Shown here: piece by piece, positions 28,626-40,700 of the stretch
How the letters are laid out: each line of letters opens with the position of its first letter
How positions within the stretch are numbered: position 1 is the first letter of the stretch
Assembly: GCF_963675165.1 (NCBI RefSeq)
Contig: NC_087379.1
Location: 8,374,839-8,438,838 of the forward strand
DNA: 64,000 nt
Direction of reading: 5' to 3'
Origin: Halichondria panicea
Lineage: Eukaryota > Porifera > Demospongiae > Suberitida > Halichondriidae
The notes under the pieces: model-generated
What the model was told of the DNA's origin: nothing
Databases searched by the model: none
Seen by the model: only the letters and a program-made list of their open reading frames with translations
Program-made: the position numbers and the translations under genes

Positions 28626-31524
28626 TTAATTTCCAGAGGTATTTGAATAGAGGGGCTCTGAGGCTCCAGCAGCTGAGGCTCCAGCATCACTGCCCTTATT
28701 CTTGGCAGGGAAGTTGAGGTTACCGTAGTTCTCTCCCTATAAGAGAAAGAGTGGGTCACACAACATTAACCACCCACGCACACACACACACACACACACA
28801 CCCATGCACACCCACCCACGCACGCACGCACGCACACACACACACACGCACGCATGCACACACATACACACACGCGCACGCACGCACACACACACACATA
28901 CCACTTTCAGGAGTGCATGGTGGGAGTCCACATATTGCTGGATAGCCATGTACACAAACTTGTACTGTTGCTGCACAACACAAGACAATATAAGACACAG
29001 TACACTGACATCATCATCATCCCCACTCAACACACCTCAGTCTGCACCATTCCTGATCGTTGTGCTCTAATTATCAGAATCGTCTTTTGAATATCAATCT
29101 CTTCGTCCCAACCTGAAGAAGGATCACATGATCAGCACCTGATACTCACATGACTACATACCTTGATAGTCGATGAGGTTGATGATCATATCGATGACAA
29201 TGAAAGTGCCAGTCCTCCCGATACCAGCCGAGCAGTGAACCACGATTGGGCCAACACTCTCGTCTTGTTTCTGCCTGGAGTTCACATCTTCCAGATACCC
29301 CAGCACAGCTCCTGCACAACCACACACAATACACTTGACATATTGAAACAGTCATACACTGGTAAGCAATCTGTATAATTATTACAAGTATTAATTATAC
29401 TAATGACAAGTCTCTCTAGTACATGTACCTGGGTCCTGTGGTGTCCCGTGATCAGGCCATGCCTTGAAGTGGAAGTGATAGATGACACGCCCCTCACCGT
29501 CCTCATCCTCGTGATGAATAAGCAACTCCTTCTGGATATAGATGACATTGGACACTTCATCTGTTGTGTAGACGTGGATCTTGCCATACACAATCGACTG
29601 CTCCTTCTCTGGCCAATATCGAGTGCACTTATTCTGTTTGTGGAGAGCATTTGACAGTCAACAAACTCAGTGTATTTTCAGTTAGCTGAGAAAACATGTT
29701 TCAACAAACAACAACATTCAGTTACAGAACTAACGCTCGAGGCATATGGTACACAACTCACTCGTCCCCGCTCCACTTCATTGGTAGTCATGACGATGAC
29801 TCTTGTGTTCTCTTGCCAGACCATTTTCCAGAAGTCATTGACCGTGGCAGGCATACAACCTTGAGTAGCTATATACTTGCGCTCTGACCCCGGGACCTCT
29901 CCACTGATGTAGTTGGCATTGATATAGTCAGAGCCCACTGTACTAGGATCACTGCAATCCAGTATCACACGAGTGTGGTCAACTGTAGGGGGGGTACAAT
30001 AAGTCAATATCACCTATGTGGGGGGGCTTACGTACATGGGAGAATATTCTTGTATCTGTTCTTGGGCTTATTCTCTGGTCTGGCCCCTTCTCTGCGGCTG
30101 TACAGATGCTTGCACTCTTGTTGCTGCAATTGCTGTTAAGAGAAGTACAATATTTTAATACCATTATAGAGAAAATTAAAATTTTTAAGTTGCTTAATTA
30201 TTGTCACTGTTTTCCAGTGTTAGCAATCCATAAAAATTAGGCCCACACAAATGCTGAGCTAACAAAAGACGCAACCGTAGGCAAGAAATTTGTTCAACAA
30301 AACATTTTTAGAGGCACTTTCACGAATATTAAGTACCTCGAACATTTCGTGCTACGGTGGTAATGACTTACTTCAAACTCCTCCCAGAAGCCAGACTTGC
30401 CGTATACATCTTTAGTTTGCTTCTGTAGCTCTGAGACACGCTGACCGACGTTAGCGGGTAGGAAAGACGTGGCATGGTAGGGATGCTTGAGAGTGATGAC
30501 AATTCCAGAGGTCTCCACCATCGGGTTCTTCTTGTAATGCTCTACCAATGATGTCAGGCTCTCAAACACTGCACCACCTCCAACATCAAAACGTCCGTCT
30601 TTGTTACGAATGATGACATGACTGACTTTCTCCTCCACTCTGGCTGACAATACGTAGAACCCTGGGTTGTGCACAGAGGCTCGTACAAGATAGCTGCCAT
30701 CTTGACCCTTGGCCAACAGTAGTGTCTCTGCCTCTCGTCCAGTCAGAGCGCTGTGATACCATCTGTAGCAGGGGGGTACATGATGCCATAGTAATGTTAT
30801 CGAGCATCAAATATTTGTATTTTAAGTGCTTCGCAATGGTAAAATCGCGAAGAACTATACCAGTATATGTACTTGTATGACATCACTACTTAATTGGTTC
30901 ATTTGCAAAGGTTTTTCACCAGTAAATCTAGTAATACAGTAGTGTATACCTCTCAGCCGTGATCTCTTCACTGTTGTGAGGCATCTTGAGCTCTATGACA
31001 ATGCCACTCTTCTCCCGCAGTGCCCCAGGGTTCTCCATGTAGAAGCTAACCAGCTCACCCAGAGTGGCAAACTTCTCTCCTCCATACAAGTCATAGTAGT
31101 CTCCACTGTTCTGGATCTTAATGTGAGTCACCTCAGGGCCACGTCTATAGGGGCACAGAACACATGAGAACACATAGCTAGCTAGAATGGAAGTGAACTA
31201 CTGTAGAAAGGATGTTACACTGTAGAATGAAATAAACATTTTCCAATAAAGTAAACAAGGTATATACGTGATGCATGGTGGATGCAGTTATGGTGGACCA
31301 TGTACTGTATCTAGGGAGGGCACCTACCTGACAGAGAGTGTGAAGTCACCCTGTACAGTCTGACTAGGTCGACAGAGAAAGCTCCCATCCTGCCCTTGAC
31401 TGATAAGTAACTCCTCAGCCTGCTGTCCAGAGACATGCGCGTGAAACCATCTATAGAATAGACGCAACTATTAGAGTGCCGCTATTCCTGGTAGCTATGT
31501 GAGTACTCACCTTCTAGTCGCCAT
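28626..31524 (-). CDS. PTPN11: SH2-domain tyrosine phosphatase, SHP2-type
   Basis: 547 aa (human SHP2 593). Exons: 31524-31511, 31450-31328, 31144-30950, 30762-30372, 30123-30036, 29982-29762, 29633-29429, 29311-29162, 29112-29036, 28970-28902, 28736-28626; phases agree. N-SH2: [21 protein letters not shown], and [18 protein letters not shown], which keeps the Asp and Glu of the autoinhibitory latch. C-SH2: [23 protein letters not shown] domain: [23 protein letters not shown], the catalytic loop [10 protein letters not shown], and [16 protein letters not shown] with both Q-loop glutamines. It acts downstream of receptor tyrosine kinases to promote Ras/ERK signalling. The short tail has two Tyr-x-Asn sites (NYGNL, LYSNT), the Grb2-binding pattern of SHP2 rather than SHP1-like ITIMs. 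It looks catalytically competent. Confidence 0.96.
28780..28900. repeat. CA/CG-rich simple repeat, SHP2 last intron
   Basis: Alternating purine-pyrimidine run (ACACAC interspersed with GCACGCACGC), about 120 bp, entirely intronic. Confidence 0.85.
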
Positions 31525-31635
31525 GATCTCACAAAGAAACGGACACGGCTCTTTCTTTCCACACACCTAAAACAACTGCTGTCAATTATCTAATATAAGG
31601 AATATCAATGGAGAAAGTATTATTGAAAAGAAAAT

Positions 31636-32262
31636 CACCCTCTTCTTCTTCTTCTTCTTTGTAGCCTCCAAATAATGAAGAGTAGCCCATTGGGCAAACG
31701 AAAAAGAATATTTGAAAATGGGTATTATTATAACACGCAGTAAGAGGGTGGAGCTTTAAACCAATGTGCTTGTGAGAAGGAGATCAGCGCGGGTTTGCCT
31801 TAAATCTTTGATGAAGAGCAAGAGCCACTCTTGCGCATGGGCAGCTTTCAGCCAGACAAGGCCTTGCAGGAGATTGTAGAGGGTGTCATGTAGTGCCCTT
31901 GGGTCGTGGGGGAGGTGAACACTGATGCAGGATGGGGCATCCTGCAGGAGAGCAAGTCTGCGCATTGAGAGAGCAGGGCAACTTACTAAAAAGTGTGAAG
32001 GTGATTCTTCTTCAGTGTTGCATAGTTTGCACGATCCATCACCGGGAGAGATATTTCCTCTGTTGCGATATCTAAACCTGGACGCATCCAGCTCGAGCCC
32101 GTCACAGCCCACTAGGAGCCTGATTCTGAAATTTGAGGGGCCATGCATAGAACGATCCAGCTGACAGCATGACCATAGCATCGAAGGGCGACCTAGAAGG
32201 GCGGGGAGGGATGAGATAGGAAAATTTGTGCAAATCACCCACGTGGCCATTGTAGTGCAGTG
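31636..32262 (-). mobile_element. 5'-truncated LINE, C-terminal end of a reverse transcriptase ORF
   Basis: A 164-codon open frame (32250-31756, minus) has the post-RT region of non-LTR elements: RIRLLVGCDGLELDASRFR, then a CKLCNTEEESPSHFLVSC knuckle (C-x2-C...H...C) and CPALSMRRLALL. On the minus strand about 90 bp of 3' UTR follow, ending in a (GAA)n tail at 31639-31662, a microsatellite tail typical of several LINE clades. The RT and endonuclease parts are missing. It sits between the divergent SHP2 and MRS2 genes. Clade is uncertain; no clear target-site duplication was found. Confidence 0.75.
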
Positions 32263-32306
32263 TGTAGCTAGCTAGCTTATAGTGTTAATGTTATGATGAT
32301 CCAGCC

Positions 32307-34405
32307 ATGTCGGCTGTGGCTAGAGCGCTCAGAATGTCCTACTCCTTCAAGGTCTTCAGGAGAGCTGTGTCCACCTCATTGAATGGAGACCCTGCTAATA
32401 ACCTACTGATGAAGATTGTGAGGAACACTAGTGACACAGCTATTGTACATTATCATTGAATATTAATACACTTTGCACAGACTGAGTTCACCTCTACTGG
32501 AGAGTACACCACATCAGGTGGGTGGGTCCACACACACACACTATTGTCCACCCCCTCATATGCCACGCCCACATCAGGTGGGTGGGTGGGTCCACACACA
32601 CACACACTATTGTCCGCCCCCTCATATGCCACGCCCCCTACAGTGGTACACAGAAGCGAACTATTAGCACGTCTGAGACTCCAACCACGTGATATCAGGT
32701 TCTCCACCGCAACATCACTATACCAGCGAGGAGAGAGCATCATACTGAGACTACAAGATGTCAAGGCTGTTGTATGCTCTAACTCTCTCATCCTATTGGA
32801 CAGCGATGGCCCCACCCTCCAGGAGCTCCTCCCAGAGCTAAAGGTGTGTGCTAACTTATGTGTAGAGTAAATTTAAGATACTTTGTCTAACTTCCCTGAT
32901 GATAGGATAAGCTGACAGTGACTCACAAAGATCCACTACCGTTTGAATTCAGAGCACTAGAGGCCATGCTCATGAAGATGGTAGGACTGATGTGCTGGTA
33001 TTTATAGTGTATATATTGTCCCTAGTTTTCCCTGTTAGATGGTCGCCTCTCACAACTGGAGCCAGCCCTCAGAGAAGTGCTCAATAATCTACTAGACCCT
33101 CGTCTCTTCTCAGTGGACAGAGGACAGCTACACATCCTCCTGCATCACTCCAAGAGTCTGTCAGAGTTTGATAGCTTAGTGAGAGATATAGAGTCTACCC
33201 TCAGTGAGATGTTGGACAATGATGAGGACATTGCAGACATGTACCTGAGCCACGTCCGTGAGACAGGGTGAGAGTGTGCTATGTTAGATACAGCAAACCA
33301 TAATTGTAGCAGTAGTGGTTACTAGCTGTTGTGTGTGCAGTGAGTGGAGGAGTGAGGAAGACATTGAAGATCTCTACAACATCCTCGAGGGCTTTGCCAT
33401 GCAGGTAACCTCATCACACAGGCTAGCTCTGATACCCCCCAGGCTATAGCTCTGATACCCCCCCCCCCCAGGCTATAGCTCTGATACCCCCCAGGCTATA
33501 GTTATGATATCCCCCAGGCTATAGCTCTGATACCCCCCCCCCCCCCCCCTGTAGAGTGAGAACCTGTTGAGTGAAGTGCAGAAGCTGCGTGAACTCATTG
33601 ACCAATCAGAGAGCATTATTCTCATCAATCTAGACAGTCAGAGGAACATCATGCTGCGTCTAAGCCTGCAACTAGAGATGGGCATGTTCTCGTCTTGTCT
33701 GGCTGGTCTTATTGGAGTTGCCTTTGGGATGAACCTGGACTCATCACTGGAAGAGGTGTGTGTGTTTTAAGCCAAGCCATTGATAGGGTTTGGTAGATTA
33801 TGCTCGAGATATTACCTATTATGCTATTCTTTTATGCTCAAGTTAACAGCCTATTACTCTTTTCAAATCGCCTATCAAAGCACAACATAGACCCCATGTC
33901 ACTGCACAAGTAACATCAAACTATAAATAATAGCCACGTGACTCTATCTATTATAGAATGTCAAGGAGATAATTAACCATGCACCAGTAATTCCAATAGT
34001 TTATACTGTGACTCGTACTGACCTGTATTCTGTGAAACCTGCCTATTCTCATAATTGTTATAAATGTGCCTATTATGCTCAAAATTATGCTAGCATAATA
34101 CCAACCCAGCCATTGACCCTGTGCATTTTTTTTTTACTAACGGTTGAAGGCTGGACTGCCTTAGTTCTGTGTGTTGTGTGTATTGCCATGCATATATTGT
34201 TGCCTCCCCCTCTGACTTTTGCCCCACCCCCTTCATTGTTGACCACACCCCTTTTCCACAGAACACATACGCTTTCTGGGTAGTGACTGGAGTTATGCTG
34301 ACCATATGCGGGTTGCTATGGAGACGTCTTCTACTCTTCCTAGGGAAAAACTTGGACAGAAGTCAATTGCAAAAACTATCCAGAGATCAATACAAGAAGA
34401 AATAA
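32307..34405 (+). CDS. MRS2: Mitochondrial magnesium channel MRS2
   Basis: 357-aa CorA-type Mg2+ channel of the inner mitochondrial membrane (human 443 aa). Exons: 32307-32417, 32481-32517, 32644-32843, 32906-32980, 33026-33267, 33341-33404, 33555-33755, 34262-34405; phases agree. The Arg-rich N-terminus (MSAVARALRMSYSFKVFRRA) suits a mitochondrial presequence. The matrix domain includes RDIRFSTATS, PFEFRALEAML, LDNDEDIADMYLS and LYNILEGFAMQ. TM1 ends in the diagnostic GMN loop (GVAFGMNLDSS), and TM2 begins YAFWVVTGVML. The tail ends QYKKK. The exon-2 donor is duplicated in the following intron. It is convergent with PGD, 232 bp apart. Confidence 0.95.
32505..32640 (+). repeat. Tandem duplication spanning MRS2 exon-2 donor
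   Basis: About 60-bp unit present twice. CACATCAGGTGGGTGGGTCC (exon end plus donor, 32510-32529) recurs at 32570-32590, each followed by a CA run and ATTGTCC then CCCCTCATATGCCACGCCC. The second copy could act as an alternative 5' splice site. Confidence 0.75.
33420..33553. repeat. Short tandem repeat in MRS2 intron 6
   Basis: Imperfect copies of AGGCTATAGCTCTGATACC followed by poly-C tracts. The last C tract forms the polypyrimidine tract of the exon-7 acceptor. Confidence 0.8.
33770..34130. repeat. Dispersed AT-rich repeat in MRS2 intron 7
   Basis: Repeated ATTATGCTC and CCTATTATGCT motifs, with internal inversion ending ATTATGCTAGCATAATA. It looks like a decayed interspersed element; no coding potential was seen. 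Confidence 0.4.
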
Positions 34406-34637
34406 ACTCTCTACAGCATTATACATTCATTTTGTAAATATTACGCCAAATTTTCTTCAACATAATTATTTATTTTTGTTCAACATAATATTCTGTTCAA
34501 CTTTGCGTATTTAACACTTTGAATTCAATGCAGCCTAAATTGATAATTGACAATAACAGTGCTCATCTATATAACAAGTACAATCCTATAACATTTCAAT
34601 CGCTAAAAACAGTTAGTGTTCAGTTTGATAGGACAGT

Positions 34638-37064
34638 CTAGGCGTTGTAGGAGGAAGATGATACATTCCCACCGTGACCAGTCCAGTTGGTGTGGATAAA
34701 CTTGCCAGGTTCAGTGAGCAGCTCATAGGTGTGGGCACCAAAGTAGTCACGCTGGGCTTGGATCAGGTTGGCAGGGACACGCTCGCTCCTACAAGCAAGG
34801 AGAGGGGGAGTGAATGCATGGTCTACTGCATGGTATCTAAACACACAAGGAGCTACTAAAGGCATATTTTAGTTGTGAAATTGGACAATCCTTACTTAAG
34901 TTATAGGCAGTCAAAGTTCATGGTATGAAGGAGGACGCACACGCCCACACACACACCCACGTACCTGTAACCATCAAAGAAGGCTAGAGCAGTGCTGAAG
35001 CAAGGAGTAGGCACACCCAGTGTGACAGCAGCAGCCACAACCTTCCTCCACGACTCCTGACAGTCGAGAATGGCCTTCTTGAAGAAGTCATCCATAAGAA
35101 GGTTAGTTAGTTTAGGGTTCTTATCAAAGGCCTCCTTGATGTTACCTAGGAAACGGCTGTAGGGGGGGGTTAAAGGTCAACTAGGGACGATACACAAACA
35201 GTTATACACATACCTGCGAATGATGCAACCTCCACGCCACATCAGAGCAATGCCACCATAGTTGAGGTTCCAGCCATAATCCTTGGCTGCTTGCTTGAGG
35301 AGCATGAAGCCTTGAGCATAAGAGATGATCTTAGAGGCATACAGAGCCTTTCTAATATGCTCCACCAGCTCGGCCCTGTTCCCTTCCCAGCGAGTGACCT
35401 TTGGACCCGGCAATTGCTTGGATGCTTCCACACGCTCGTCCTTGAGAGAAGAGAGGCAGCGAGCAAACACACTCTCACCTACACAGTGGAGAGGGGGGAG
35501 GGGGCAGAGGATTCAAGATTAACATTTGTAATTAACATTAATTTTGGTAAATATCGTATAGCGCGAACTTTTCGAGGCACTTACCAATGAGGGTGACGGG
35601 CATGCCCTTGTCGAGTGCTGATATGGCGGTCCATTTGCCAGTGCCTTTCTGACCAGCAGCATCGCGTATCTTCTCAACGAGTGGACTGCCATCAGTATCC
35701 TTGAAGGCTAGGATGTCTTTAGTGATCTCTATGAGGAATGAGTCCAACTCTCCCTTATTCCACTCAGTGAACACGGAGGCCATCTCATCGTGGTTCATGC
35801 CCAGAGCATTCTTCATTAAGTCATAAGCCTCACAGATCAACTACAGGGGGGTACCAAATCATGTAGTTAGGGGGGTACACAATAGAGTCAGGGGGCAGTA
35901 TAAGAGTAGGGGGGCACACACATACATGTAGTTAGGGGGGTACACACAATAGAGTCAGGGGGGCAGTATAAGAGTAGGGGGATACATACATACATGTTGT
36001 TAGGGGGGGTACACAAAACATGTAGTTAGGGGGGGTACACACAATAGAGTCTCACCTGCATGTCTCCATACTCTATGCCATTGTGGACCATCTTGACGTA
36101 ATGACCAGCTCCATTCTCCCCAACCCAATCACAGCATGGCTCCTTTCCTATCTTGGCAGCTATACCCTGGAAGATGGGCTTAATTGCTGGCCATGCCTCA
36201 GGGGCTCCTCCTGGCATGAGGGAGGGGCCATAACGAGCACCGTCCTCTCCTCCACTCACTCCACTACCCACAAACAGAAGTCCCTTAGCCCTCAGAGACT
36301 CACACCGACGCTACACACAGGAGGAGGTGAACACGTGGTACACACAGTGACACAGAGGATGCTTACGTTGGAGTCAGTGTACTCTGAGTTGCCTCCATCA
36401 ATGATGATGTCACCAGCTTCTAGCAGAGGGACGAGGAGATCAATGAAGTCATCTACAGCCTTGCCAGCCTTGACCAGCATCATCACGCGTCGTGGCTTCT
36501 TCAGTTTAGAGACCATGTCCTCTAGACTGGTGCCTCCAATCACCTTGGTACCTGTGTGTGTGTGGGTAGTATTGTGTGTGTGTGGGTAGTATTGTGTGTG
36601 TGTGGGTAGTATTGTGTGTGTGTGGGTAGTATTGTGTGTGTGTGTGTGTGTGTGAGGGGTGATGTACCTTTAGCCTCGTTGGCTAGGAAACGCTCCACCT
36701 TTGCAACGGTACGATTGTAAGCACAGACCACAAAGCCATGGTCATTCATATTCAGGATGAGGTTTTGGCCCTGCAAGGAAAGAAACCATTTAAATCACTT
36801 CCTATACACTCGAGGATTCCTAGGGGCCAGCAACATACCATGACAGCCAGTCCAATGAGTGCAATATCAGCTCTGTGTGTGTGTGTGTGTGGGTGTGTGG
36901 GCGTGTGTGTGTGTGGAGGGCTAGGGTGAGTACTGCACACACTGTGTGTATATTGGATGAGTGCCAATACTAGACACAACATGTACAGCTGCACAAAGCA
37001 TTACTGAGCATGCGCAGTATAACTGTTATGCACACAGCTAGCTAGCTAGCACTTACTGAGCCAT
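34638..37064 (-). CDS. PGD: 6-phosphogluconate dehydrogenase, decarboxylating
   Basis: 482 aa (human 483). It catalyses the NADPH-producing oxidative decarboxylation of 6-phosphogluconate to ribulose-5-phosphate in the cytosolic pentose phosphate pathway. Exons: 37064-37057 (only 8 nt: Met-Ala-CA), 36872-36839, 36770-36668, 36551-36367, 36310-36056, 35840-35585, 35478-35214, 35156-34965, 34788-34638; phases agree. Motifs: nucleotide-binding [40 protein letters not shown], signature [18 protein letters not shown], catalytic Lys region [38 protein letters not shown], and the C-terminal VSSSSYNA shared with vertebrate PGD. The donor of exon 6 lies in MITE-derived sequence. Confidence 0.98.
35549..35585 (-). 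mobile_element. MITE end forming the PGD exon-6 splice donor
   Basis: The plus-strand segment CGTATAGCGCGAA then TTTTCGAGGCACTTA matches the left end of the MITE at 4648-4885 over about 30 bases. On the minus strand GTAAGTGCCTCG is the intron start directly after exon 6. Only one element end is present. Confidence 0.7.
35840..36050. repeat. G-rich tandem repeat, PGD intron 5
   Basis: Interleaved imperfect copies of GGGGGTACACACAATAGAGT, CAGTATAAGAGTAGGGGG and ACATGTAGTTAGGGG. The runs of G on the plus strand give a C-rich minus-strand transcript before the exon-6 boundary. Confidence 0.75.
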
Positions 37065-37744
37065 GTTTAGAGCTTGTACTGTGTTGTGAGATTGATCCAA
37101 TGGTAGAGAGAGAGAGAGAGAGCTTTGGATGATGTGTGAGTACCTGAGCGAGTGCAGGGGTCTTGTAGTGCTAGTGAGCGGACACAGGAAGTACTGGCTG
37201 ACAGGAAGTGGCTATAAGGGCCAGGGCCGTCTCACCTTTGTACCGTGTACATTTTATATTATTGACCATTACCATTATTTTGTCCATTATCATTTTTTTC
37301 CAGGCCGATAAAATTTTTTTTGTATGTAAGCAAGGAATGAAGTGTTGAGTAGGAATATAAAAATTAGTGAAGTAAGGATAGGGCAAGTGTACAGAAGTGT
37401 ATATAACATGATAATCTATCATAACTTTTTTTGAGCGAAAGCATAACATGGCGAGAGGCATTAGCAAGCGTGCAACACTTGTTATAACAGTGGTGTATCT
37501 TCCAAGGCTGCACTTTCTTTTTAAGGCCAGTGAAGGAGGCTAGTCTGGTGTATATGAAGGAGTGAATAAGCAATAGATGCATGCATGTAAAACAAGTCAG
37601 TAAGCTAACTTTAATGTAAAATTCATTATAGCTTATCCCTCTACTATATTTAACACTCTTAACACTCTTGAGTGAAAGCATAACATGGAGAGAGGCATTA
37701 GCACAGCGCAGCTTGCGACACTCGTTGTTATTTGCACAAATAAG
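37065..37744. other. PGD 5' flank / MMS22L 3' flank with a duplicated repeat
   Basis: About 680 bp. GAAAGCATAACATGG followed by CGAGAGGCATTAGCA occurs at about 37436 and again, diverged, at about 37674, suggesting a dispersed repeat. (AG)n lies at 37107-37122. No gene was recognised. Confidence 0.45.
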
Positions 37745-40700
37745 CTATAATTTGCACAAATGAGCTACTTTAGCATTTAATTGCTGATAAATGTTTGTCA
37801 GTGTTTGGTTTCCTCTAACAATCTGCCGCAGATATTCTAGTGTGGGTGTGGTCAGTGGGGGGTAGAGTGGGAGGATGGCACTCAGCGTTGTCATGACAGC
37901 ATCACAACGACTCTTGTTTCCAGACACAAACACACGCAACAATTCAATCAATCGAATCGTGTGAGTGGAGTCACATGACTGTAGCAGCGGACGCAGCGTG
38001 CTCATCACTGCAGGGATACATATATAACCAGTTATATATAGTGACATACATCGCCTCCTGATGCCCCTAGGCCCAGTGTACATATATAACCAGTGTACAT
38101 ACTGACATACCTTGCCTCCTGATGCCCCTAGGCCCAGTGTACATATATAACCAGTGTACATACTGACATACCTTGCCTCCTGATGCCCCTAGGCCCAGTG
38201 TACATATATAACCAGTTACATAGTGACGTACCTTGCCTCCTGATGCCCCTAGGCCCAGTGTACATATATAACCAGTTACATACTGACGTACCTTGCCTCC
38301 TGATGCCCCTAGGCCCAGTGTACATATATAACCAGTTACATACTGACGTACCTTGCCTCCTGATGCCCCTAGGCCCAGTGTACATATATAACCAGTTACA
38401 TACTGACGTACCTTGCCTCCTGATGCCCCTAGGCCCAGTGTACATATATAACCAGTGTACATACTGACATACCTTGCCTCCTGATGCCCCTAGGCCCAGT
38501 GTACATATATAACCAGTTACATAGTGACGTACCTTGCCTCCTGATGCCCCTAGGCCCAGTGTACATATATAACCAGTTACATACTGACGTACCTTGCCTC
38601 CTGATGCCCCTAGGCCCAGTGTACATATATAACCAGTTACATACTGACGTACCTTGCCTCCTGATGCCCCTAGGCCCAGTGTACATATATAACCAGTTAC
38701 ATACTGACGTACCTTGCCTCCTGATGCCCCTAGGCCCAGTGTACATATATAACCAGTTACATACTGACGTACCTTGCCTCCTGATGCCCCTAGGCTCTGT
38801 TCCCTGGGTACACACATCACAGGCCAACAAGCAAGACAGGAGTGAGGGGAGGAGACACACACACACGGCAGCCATTAACACAGGGCACTGCAACACACTC
38901 ACCATCTCTCTCATGTACACTAGTACCTGTAGGGGTTAAAGGTCAATGTGCCACCCACTAATAGGAGGTGTTCACTCACATGTAGTAGTGATGCTGGTTG
39001 CTGTGGTAACTGCAGACACTCGGCAGTGATAGTGTCCAATAGGATCACTAGCTGCTCTCTCCTCTGCTCAGACACAGTGTCACCAGTCCAGCGCTCTACG
39101 AGGGTCTGTGTGTGTGTGGGCGTGCATGTGTGGACGTGGGCGTGGGTGTGTGGACGTGGGCGTGGGTGTGGTGTACCTTGAATGGATTGAGTGATGCTGT
39201 GAGAGAAGTGGAGGGAGTACAATAGCTCAGGAAGTATCGACCAATGAGATCACGGAGCTTCCTCTTGATGAAGTCATCAGTAAGAGGATCTAGACACAAC
39301 AATCCCTCCAAGAACTGTGGGGGGGTAGTAATGTGGGGGGTAGTGATGTGGGGGTAGTAATGTGGGGGTAGTGATGTGGGGGGTAGTGATGCAGGGGGGT
39401 AGTGATGCAGGGGACGCGGTACTTACATAGTGTAGGTGACTGCGTATACAGGGAGACTGGTTGGTTGCTAATGGTAACACGAGACGATCAACGAGTTGTG
39501 GTAATAGACAGCGACTATTAATGCGACTATAGATGAGTTGAGCACAGCTCCTCACCACCACCCCAGCCACTGCATAGCACACCCTGCAAGCAAAGGCAAG
39601 CAAAGGCAGTCACACTATATCTCACCACCACCCCAGCCACTGCATAGCACACCCTGCAAGCAAAGGCAAGCAAAGGCAGTCACACTATATCTCACCACCA
39701 CCCCAGCCACTGCATAGCACACCCTGCAAGCAAAGGCAGTCACACTGCATATACGCTTTTGTTCATTCAGAAAAGTTGTATCAGGAGTACATTTTCACTC
39801 TGGTTGTATCAGGAGTACATTTGCACTCTGGTTGTATCTATAATTATTTTAAGCACACCATTGGAGAGGTAATCAAGAATTTGGACAATCCCAATCATGA
39901 ACCTTTTTGTTAGCAGGAAAAAAATAGGGTATCCAAAAACAACTGAATCTAGAAAATAATGCAAGGCTAATCATATAGGTATAATAATATTTAATGGACA
40001 GCAATTGTACGGGTGTAATTGGAACAGATCTCACGTGAAATGTTTGGAACACGACATGCAAAAACATACAATTTACTATATATAATGAATAATGGTCGTT
40101 GGGCTTCTAAGACACTTCTTGTAAAGTCCAAATAATTATAGAGACAGAAGTACAGTACAGTACAGTACAGTGGTGACTTACTGGATTGCCTGAGGTGGTC
40201 CAGCCTGTAGTGATGGTGTCATTATCTTGAGTAAGTCTCCCAGTATCGTCTCCACACCCTCACGCCACTCACTTCCCACACACTCATAATGACGCCCCCG
40301 CATGTGCGACAGTATCAGTCCCAACAGGGTTAATGGATCAGTTGGTAGTGGCTCCTATTATTACAGTAAATGCATTAAACTCCATGCTCACTGAATATTA
40401 GCGTATATATACATTGTACCTGAATGAATGATGCAACGATGGGTAAACGAGGAAGTAGGCGTGTCAGTTCAGTCACATGACTATCACATGACAGAGGATA
40501 GATATGACAGACAAGCAGACAACGTAACCACGTGTGTAGAGCAGAGAGCTGATTGTGCTGACTAGACAATAGCTCTCCTGCCATGTGAGGATTGGAGATG
40601 ATGTGACACAAGTAGCCACTGGATACGCTATACAAGGAAGGGGGTGTGGTTATGATGGATGCTGACTCAGCACAATACTTACTAGGGGTGGGTGGAGTCT

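Noticed and set aside
38128-38862. 244-codon frame of PRGIRRQ repeats
   Set aside because: It is minisatellite read-through of the exon-19 donors; only its first part, to 38773, is kept as MMS22L exon 19.
38903-38926. Short form of MMS22L exon 19 ending at the internal GTGAGT (38902)
   Set aside because: It would join the last exon out of phase and give an immediate stop; the longer exon to 38773 keeps frame and resembles the human helix LLPGILKCL.
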